DNA of 33,771 nucleotides. It comes from Oscillospiraceae bacterium. GTDB lineage: Bacteria > Bacillota > Clostridia > Oscillospirales > Oscillospiraceae. The position numbers were made by a program, and so were the translations under genes. This document shows, one piece after another, positions 28,775 to 33,771 of this stretch; the first letter of the stretch is position 1, and each line of letters opens with the position of its first letter. The stretch lies in assembly GCA_015067615.1 (NCBI GenBank), contig SVMD01000021.1, positions 1-33,771 on the forward strand. The letters run 5' to 3'. The notes under the pieces were generated by a model. It worked only from the letters and a program-made list of their open reading frames with translations, was not told where the DNA came from and made no database searches.

Positions 28775-29293
28775 ATGGAATTCAATGATATTTATGATGA
28801 GAACCGGAATCCCACCGGCAAAGTGCATAAGCGGGGCACTCCCTGGCAGCCCGGTGAATACGGACTGGTGGTCTGCGTCTGGGTGTATGACGGCCGGGGC
28901 AAGATCCTCCTGACCCGCCGGGCCAGAGGAAAGAGCTTTGCAGGCACCTGGGAAAACTCTGGCGGCGCCGCCAAAGCAGGGGAGACCAGCCGTCAGGCCA
29001 TTGCCCGGGAGCTGTTTGAGGAAACCGGTATCCGGGCTCCAGAGGAGGAATTCGAACTTCTGGATTCGACCCAGGACCGGAACACCTTTTACGATTTCTA
29101 CTGTCTGAAGCGCCAGGTGCCCATCCGGGATATTGTTCTGCTGCCCAGTGAAACCGACGCGGTCCAGTGGGCCAGCTACGGTAAGATCCACTGGATGATC
29201 CGCACCGGAAAGATCTGCAAAATTATTGCAGGCCAGTTCCTGCGGCAGGAAAAAATGCTGAAACTGCGCAACTCCAACAAATTCACCCGGTAA
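28775..29293 (+). CDS. Nudix hydrolase, isopentenyl-diphosphate-isomerase-like
   Basis: The product is 172 residues. The Nudix box is complete: GGAAKAGETSRQAIA then RELFEETGI, matching Gx5Ex7REUxEExGU at about 66-88. The N-terminus (MEFNDIYDENRNPTGKVHKR) and WENSGG resemble the YfcD/IDI-like subgroup of Nudix proteins that hydrolyse small pyrophosphates; the substrate cannot be read here. The ATG at 28775 has GGAGG upstream. A longer in-frame frame from 28622 crosses the mgl terminator and is rejected. It appears to be transcribed alone, ending before the attenuator-like leader at 29357. Confidence 0.88.
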   Translation: MEFNDIYDENRNPTGKVHKRGTPWQPGEYGLVVCVWVYDGRGKILLTRRARGKSFAGTWENSGGAAKAGETSRQAIARELFEETGIRAPEEEFELLDSTQDRNTFYDFYCLKRQVPIRDIVLLPSETDAVQWASYGKIHWMIRTGKICKIIAGQFLRQEKMLKLRNSNKFTR

Positions 29294-29322
29294 ATTTTGG
29301 CATTGGTTAGCCGGGAATTAAC

Positions 29323-29351
29323 TTGCAAATCCTGCTCCTCCGGGATATAAT
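29323..29351 (+). promoter_or_regulatory. Promoter of the PRTase-like gene
   Basis: TTGCAA (29323-29328), a 17-base spacer and a perfect TATAAT (29346-29351) predict a start near 29358, right at the 5' base of the attenuator stem. Confidence 0.7.
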
Positions 29352-29356
29352 CAAAA

Positions 29357-29420
29357 AAAGCGTTTTTCAGGTGTCCGGCGAAAACGCTTCTGCCGGGCCT
29401 CGAAAAACGCTTTGTTTTTT
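29357..29420 (+). promoter_or_regulatory. Candidate transcription attenuator upstream of the PRTase-like gene
   Basis: Stem B, AAAGCGTTTTTC (29357-29368) with GAAAAACGCTTT (29402-29413), is a 12-bp perfect hairpin followed by GTTTTTT, a good intrinsic terminator. The same 5' strand can instead pair as AAGCGTTTT with AAAACGCTT (29381-29389), 9 bp, which would prevent stem B. CCGGC/GCCGG (29375-29379 with 29392-29396) adds an inner hairpin. The leader begins at this structure and the gene starts 22 bases after the T tract. It could equally serve only as a terminator for the Nudix gene. Confidence 0.55.
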
Positions 29421-29442
29421 GATTACAGAGGAGGTAAGTATC

Positions 29443-30078
29443 ATGATCGACATCCAGCATTTCCCTGTCCGCTATGGCACCACGCCCCTGCGTGTGGCCC
29501 GGGGCCATTTTGCCACCAACCACTCTCACATCAATTACTACATCGACATTACCTACCAGAAGAGCCGCCTGAGCGAGGCCAAGGATACGGCCTATCAGCT
29601 GGTTTCTCATTTTGTTCAGGATACGGTGGTGGATACCATTCTGTGCCTGGATGGTACTGCTGTTCTGGGTACCTGCGTTGCCGAGGAACTGACCAAGTCC
29701 GGCTTCCGCACCATCAACCAGCATCAGACCATCTATATTGCCGAGCCTGAATACAACTCCAATTCTCAGATCATCTTCCGGGACAATATCAAGCCCATGA
29801 TCCAGGGCAAGACCGTTCTGATTCTGATGGCCTCCGTGTCCACCGGCTATACCGCCCTGAAGGCTATGGAAGCGATTAAGTACTACGGCGGCCGTGTGGC
29901 AGGTGTCGCAGCCATCTACCGGGCCGTAGATGAGATCTCCGGCTATCCTGTTCACTCCATCTACTCCATCAACGACATTCCCGACTACGAAAGCTACGAC
30001 TACCGGGAGTGCCCCTACTGCAAGAAGGGTGTCAAGATCGATGCTCTGGTCAACAGCTTCGGCTACAGCGCACTGTAA
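29443..30078 (+). CDS. Phosphoribosyltransferase-like protein (orotate PRTase-related)
   Basis: The product is 211 residues, cytosolic. The fold is type I PRTase: a central sheet, a DTILCLDGTAVLGTCVAEEL segment, and the PRPP-loop position VLILMASVSTGYTALKAMEA. The usual acidic pair of the PRPP motif (VDD-TTG) is replaced by Met-Ala, so catalysis may be weak, altered or absent. The N-terminus has RVARGHFATNHSHINYYID, and the C-terminus ECPYCKKGVKID has a CxxC pair seen in related clostridial proteins. The ATG at 29443 has GAGGAGG upstream. A longer frame from 29323 runs through the promoter and hairpins and is rejected. Product name is by fold and the true substrate is unknown. Confidence 0.75.
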   Translation: MIDIQHFPVRYGTTPLRVARGHFATNHSHINYYIDITYQKSRLSEAKDTAYQLVSHFVQDTVVDTILCLDGTAVLGTCVAEELTKSGFRTINQHQTIYIAEPEYNSNSQIIFRDNIKPMIQGKTVLILMASVSTGYTALKAMEAIKYYGGRVAGVAAIYRAVDEISGYPVHSIYSINDIPDYESYDYRECPYCKKGVKIDALVNSFGYSAL

Positions 30079-30093
30079 TTTGAAATAACGCAG

Positions 30094-30121
30094 ACCGCTC
30101 CCCGAAAGGGGAGCGGTTTTT
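30094..30121 (+). terminator. Terminator of the PRTase-like gene
   Basis: ACCGCTCCCC and GGGGAGCGGT form a 10-bp perfect stem with a GAAA tetraloop and a T tract. Confidence 0.9.
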
Positions 30122-30164
30122 GCGGTCAGAGGGGTAGCACGAAAAAGTCACATGCTGTTTATAC

Positions 30165-30192
30165 AAAAAATCCCATTCCGTTTGGGAATGGG
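30165..30192 (-). terminator. Minus-strand terminator-like hairpin
   Basis: CCCATTCC and GGAATGGG pair around a 5-base loop. On the minus strand the stem is followed by ATTTTTTGTAT. No minus-strand gene is evident upstream of it, so it may stop antisense transcription from the rpoB region. Confidence 0.45.
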
Positions 30193-30205
30193 GAAGGAGA
30201 GAATT

Positions 30206-30271
30206 ATGCATTGCGCCGAAAAGGGGAAAATATGCGAAAAATTGGCAGGTATAAATGAAAAAATCCATTGA
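30206..30271 (+). CDS. Possible 21-residue ORF upstream of rpoB
   Basis: ATG at 30206 has a near-ideal AAGGAG site 7 bases upstream. It encodes MHCAEKGKICEKLAGINEKI followed by H and a TGA stop at 30269-30271, inside the rpoB -35 box. It lies upstream of the predicted rpoB start of transcription, so it would need another promoter, which I do not see. It may be chance. Confidence 0.25.
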   Translation: MHCAEKGKICEKLAGINEKIH

Positions 30272-30296
30272 CAAACAGTTGTCAATGGTGTACAAT
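30265..30296 (+). promoter_or_regulatory. rpoB promoter with palindrome over the -35 box
   Basis: TTGACA (30268-30273), a 17-base spacer and TACAAT (30291-30296) form a strong promoter. The -35 lies in a perfect inverted repeat CCATTGACA-N6-TGTCAATGG (30265-30288), a likely operator or a chance symmetry. The mRNA leader before rpoB is about 160 nt. Confidence 0.7.
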
Positions 30297-30461
30297 AAAC
30301 TTCCATATGTGGTAATATGCCCATTCGAGGCCATCATCCTTGTTGAGCCTATAGTACCACATGAGAGAGCCTGTGTCAAGTAGTTAATCAGAAAAAAGTT
30401 AAAAACTGACAACGGCTCCCGGCGTATTGTAAGTTACACACAATTCGTTAGAAAGGCTGTG

Positions 30462-33400
30462 ATGAACCATATGGTCAAGGACGTAATGTTCGGCAAGACC
30501 ATGCGTAAGTCCTACGCAAAGTATGAAGAGATCCTTGAGATCCCCAACATGCTGAAGATCCAGAAAGATTCCTATCAGTGGTTTCTGGAGACCGGCCTGC
30601 GTGAGGTCTTCAAGGATGTAGGCACCATTACCGACTTCTCCGGTAAGCTGGAACTTTCCTTCCTGGATTACACCATGGACGAGAAGGCCAAGTACACCAT
30701 CGAGGAGTGCCGCGAGCGGGATGCTACCTACGCCAAGCCCATCAAGGTCCGTGTGCGCCTGCGCAACACCGAGACCGATGAGATCAAGGAGCAGGAGATC
30801 TTCATGGGTGATTTCCCCGTGATGACCAACGGCGGTACCTTTGTGATCAACGGCGCTGAGCGTGTTATCATCTCCCAGATCGTCCGTTCTCCCGGCATGT
30901 ATTACGGCCACGAGGTGGACAAGGCTGACCAGCACACCTACACCGCCACTGTCATTCCCTACCGCGGCGCCTGGCTGGAGTACGAAACCGACAACTCCAA
31001 CGTGTTCTGGGTCCGCATCGACAAGAACCGCAAGCTGCCCGTCACCTCCCTGATCCGCGCCCTGGGCGTCCGGACCGATGAGGAGATCAAGGCCATGTTC
31101 GGCGAGGATGAGCGCATCCTGGCCACCCTGGACAAGGATCCCAGCAAGACCCGCGAGGAAGCTCTGCTGGAGATCTACCGCCGCCTGCGTCCCGGTGAGC
31201 CTCCCACGGTGGAGACTGCCACCGCACATCTGGAGGGCCTGCTGTTTGATGCCCACCGCTACGATGTGTCCAAGGTCGGCCGCTACAAGTTCAACAAGAA
31301 GATGGACATCTGGTCCCGTCTGTCCGGTCAGGAAGTGGCTGAGCCCATCGCCGATCCCATGACCGGTGAGATCCTGGCCATGCCCGGCGACATCATCACC
31401 CGCACCAAGGCCCACATGCTGTCCGACAAGGGCGTCAACGAGGCTGTGGTGAAGGTTGGCGACGTCAATGTGAAGGTCTTCTCCAACGACATGGTCCGCA
31501 TGGAGAACTTCGTTGACTTCGATCCCGCTGAGTACGGCATCCGTGAGAAGGTCCGCTTCTCCGTGCTGAAGGAAATGCTGGAGACTCCCGACATCAACTG
31601 GAAGGAAGCCATTGCCGAGCGCATGGACGACCTGATCCCCAAGCACATCATTGTGGACGATATCATGGCCTCCATCAACTACCTGAACTGCGTGGCTATG
31701 GGCATCGGCACCCCCGATGACATCGACCACCTGGGCAACCGCCGCCTGCGCTGTGTCGGCGAGCTGCTGCAGAACCAGTTCCGCATCGGCTTCAGCCGTC
31801 TGGACCGTGTCATCCGTGAGCGCATGACCGTCCAGGATCTGGACGCTGTGACTCCCCAGAGCCTGATCAATATCCGGCCTGTCACCGCCGTCATCAAGGA
31901 GTTTTTCGGCTCCTCCCCCCTGAGCCAGTTCATGGACCAGAACAACCCCCTGTCCGAGCTGACCCACAAGCGCCGTCTGTCCGCTCTGGGCCCCGGCGGT
32001 CTGAGCCGTGACCGTGCATCCTTCGATGTGCGAGATATCCACTACACCCACTACGGCCGTATGTGCCCCATCGAGACCCCCGAAGGTCCCAACATCGGCC
32101 TGATCAACTACCTGGCAACCTTCGCCAAGATCAACGAGTACGGCTTCGTGGAAGCTCCCTACCGGAAGATCGACAAGACCACAGGCGTGGTCACTCAGGA
32201 AGTTGAGTATATGACCGCTGACGTGGAGGACGATTACTATGTGGGCCAGGCCAACGAGCCCCTGGATGAGATGGGCCGCCTGGCAAACAAGCGTATCACC
32301 TGCCGTCACCGGAACGAGATCATCGAAGTGGACAGCGAAATGATCGACTACATCGACGTGTCCCCCAGAATGATGATCTCCATCGCAACCTCTTTCATTC
32401 CCTTCCTGCAGAACGACGACGCAAACCGTGCTCTGATGGGCGCCAACATGCAGCGTCAGGCTGTGCCTCTGCTGACCACCGAGCCCCCTGTGGTTGCCAC
32501 CGGTATCGAGCACAAGGCCGCTGTGGACTCCGAGGTCTGTGTCAAGGCCATCAAGCCCGGCACCGTTACCGCTGTTTCCGCTAACTGCATCACCGTCCGC
32601 TATGACGACGGCGAGACCGTTGACCACAAGCTGACCAAGTTCGCCCGCTCCAACGCCGGCACCTGCGTCAACCAGCGTCCCATCGTGGTGGTGGGCGAGC
32701 GGGTTGACACCGAGCAGATCATTGCCGACGGCCCCTCCTGCTCCGGCGGTGAGGTTGCCCTGGGTAAGAACGTGCTGATCGGCTTCGTCACCTGGGAAGG
32801 CTACAACTACGAGGACGCCATTCTGCTGAACGAGCGTCTGGTCCGTGAGGACGTGTTCACCTCCATCCACATCGAGGAGTACGAGACCGAGGCCCGGGAC
32901 ACCAAGCTGGGACCCGAGGAAATCACCCGTGACATCCCCAACGTGGGCGAGGATACCCTGAAGGATCTGGACGAGGACGGCATCATCCGCGTGGGCGCTG
33001 AGGTCCATGCCGGTGATTACCTGGTCGGTAAGGTCACCCCCAAGGGCGAGACCGAGCTGACCCCCGAGGAGCGTCTGCTCCGGGCCATCTTCGGCGAGAA
33101 GGCAAGAGAAGTCCGCGACACCTCCCTGAAGGTGCCCCATGGTACCTCCGGTATCGTGGTGGACGTGAAGATCTTCACCAAGGAAAATTCCGATGAGCTG
33201 GCTCCCGGCGTCACCAAGTCCGTCCGTGTCTACCTGGCTCAGAAGCGTAAGATCGGCGTCGGCGATAAGATGGCAGGCCGCCATGGTAACAAGGGCGTCG
33301 TTTCCCGCGTTCTGCCCGAGGAGGATATGCCCTTCCTGCCCGACGGCACCCCCCTGGATGTGGTTCTGAACCCCCTGGGCGTGCCTTCCCGTATGAACAT

Positions 33401-33771
33401 CGGTCAGGTGCTGGAGGTCCACCTGGGCTATGCTGCCCGGGCCCTGGGCTGGCACGTTGCCACCCCCGTCTTTGATGGCGCCAACGAGAAGGACATCCGC
33501 GAGACCCTGAAGCTGGCTGGTCTGCGGGAAGACGGCAAGACCATCCTGTACGACGGCCGTACCGGCGAGCCCTTCGACAACCTGGTCACCGTCGGCTACC
33601 CCTACTACCTGAAGCTGCACCACCTGGTCGATGATAAGATCCACGCCCGTTCCACCGGTCCCTACGCACTGGTTACCCAGCAGCCTCTGGGCGGCAAGGC
33701 CCAGTTCGGCGGCCAGCGTTTCGGCGAAATGGAAGTCTGGGCCCTGGAGGCTTACGGCGCTGCCTACACCC
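30462..33771 (+). CDS. rpoB: DNA-directed RNA polymerase subunit beta (3' end cut)
   Basis: The frame is open from ATG 30462 to the window edge, giving 1,103 complete codons of an expected ~1,200. RpoB forms half of the RNA polymerase active cleft. The start has AAAGG 5 bases upstream; the ATG at 30471 is in frame but poorly spaced. Family sequence is unmistakable: [89 protein letters not shown], and [20 protein letters not shown] near the end. In the rifampicin region residue 486 is Pro where E. coli has Gln510; Asp516, His526 and Ser531 equivalents are unchanged. No rplJ-rplL genes precede it, unlike in many bacteria. Confidence 0.98.
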   Translation, partial: MNHMVKDVMFGKTMRKSYAKYEEILEIPNMLKIQKDSYQWFLETGLREVFKDVGTITDFSGKLELSFLDYTMDEKAKYTIEECRERDATYAKPIKVRVRLRNTETDEIKEQEIFMGDFPVMTNGGTFVINGAERVIISQIVRSPGMYYGHEVDKADQHTYTATVIPYRGAWLEYETDNSNVFWVRIDKNRKLPVTSLIRALGVRTDEEIKAMFGEDERILATLDKDPSKTREEALLEIYRRLRPGEPPTVETATAHLEGLLFDAHRYDVSKVGRYKFNKKMDIWSRLSGQEVAEPIADPMTGEILAMPGDIITRTKAHMLSDKGVNEAVVKVGDVNVKVFSNDMVRMENFVDFDPAEYGIREKVRFSVLKEMLETPDINWKEAIAERMDDLIPKHIIVDDIMASINYLNCVAMGIGTPDDIDHLGNRRLRCVGELLQNQFRIGFSRLDRVIRERMTVQDLDAVTPQSLINIRPVTAVIKEFFGSSPLSQFMDQNNPLSELTHKRRLSALGPGGLSRDRASFDVRDIHYTHYGRMCPIETPEGPNIGLINYLATFAKINEYGFVEAPYRKIDKTTGVVTQEVEYMTADVEDDYYVGQANEPLDEMGRLANKRITCRHRNEIIEVDSEMIDYIDVSPRMMISIATSFIPFLQNDDANRALMGANMQRQAVPLLTTEPPVVATGIEHKAAVDSEVCVKAIKPGTVTAVSANCITVRYDDGETVDHKLTKFARSNAGTCVNQRPIVVVGERVDTEQIIADGPSCSGGEVALGKNVLIGFVTWEGYNYEDAILLNERLVREDVFTSIHIEEYETEARDTKLGPEEITRDIPNVGEDTLKDLDEDGIIRVGAEVHAGDYLVGKVTPKGETELTPEERLLRAIFGEKAREVRDTSLKVPHGTSGIVVDVKIFTKENSDELAPGVTKSVRVYLAQKRKIGVGDKMAGRHGNKGVVSRVLPEEDMPFLPDGTPLDVVLNPLGVPSRMNIGQVLEVHLGYAARALGWHVATPVFDGANEKDIRETLKLAGLREDGKTILYDGRTGEPFDNLVTVGYPYYLKLHHLVDDKIHARSTGPYALVTQQPLGGKAQFGGQRFGEMEVWALEAYGAAYT

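Noticed and set aside
30399..33644. 1,081-codon open frame on the minus strand across rpoB
   Set aside because: It is a shadow of rpoB caused by strong C/G third-position bias; its translation is low-complexity Gly/Val/His/Leu/Asp-rich and has no ribosome-binding site.

Overview
The window looks like chromosome of a gut-type, spore-forming Clostridia bacterium, most likely Oscillospiraceae. The grounds are a GC-rich gene body with strong C-ending codon preference, a SpoIVB sporulation protease, a full Pst/Pho block, an Mgl-type galactose/glucose importer, an NPQTG-type surface anchor, and short dispersed repeats that include tRNA T-arm-like sequence. No phage, IS transposase, integrase or CRISPR array is visible.

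Layout. (1) 1-2,700 is an AT-richer accessory patch. It holds three small unrelated genes of unknown function: an edge-truncated gene, a DUF4279 protein and a propeller-like protein. Two leftover copies of the spoIVB 3' end separate them, and the intact spoIVB follows (2718-3686, minus). (2) 3,837-8,080 carries free-methionine-R-sulfoxide reductase, a VanY-like D,D-carboxypeptidase with cell-wall-binding repeats, and release factor 3 (prfC), which is preceded by a seven-codon leader ORF ending Pro-Pro-stop. (3) 8,101-11,091 is a BlaI-type repressor plus BlaR1-type M56 metallopeptidase operon (minus). (4) 11,307-14,890 has a DUF5662 + GH13 glycosidase operon behind a palindromic LacI/CcpA-like operator, then a repeat-rich surface protein. 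(5) 14,938-15,351 has tRNA-Gln(CTG) followed by two strongly structured elements without coding capacity.

(6) 15,369-23,930 is a phosphate-starvation block: pstS, pstC, a previously uncalled 38-codon membrane ORF, pstA, pstB, phoU, response regulator, sensor kinase, then a separately promoted Na+/phosphate symporter. Both promoters show 11-bp-spaced TTTACA-like repeats, so one two-component system probably controls the whole block. (7) 24,267-28,657 is an Mgl-type sugar ABC operon ending with a small membrane-anchored InlB-repeat protein. (8) 28,711-30,121 has a Nudix hydrolase and a phosphoribosyltransferase-like protein whose leader begins with two mutually exclusive hairpins, one of them an intrinsic terminator. 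(9) 30,172-33,771 is the rpoB control region, with a palindrome over the -35 box, and the first ~1,103 codons of rpoB, cut by the window edge.

The most promising undescribed features are the 38-aa protein translationally coupled between pstC and pstA, the Pro-Pro-stop leader of prfC, the attenuator plus non-canonical PRTase pair, the structured RNA upstream of pst, and the accretion of cargo genes between duplicated spoIVB 3' ends. All functions are read from sequence alone; no database search or folding program was run.
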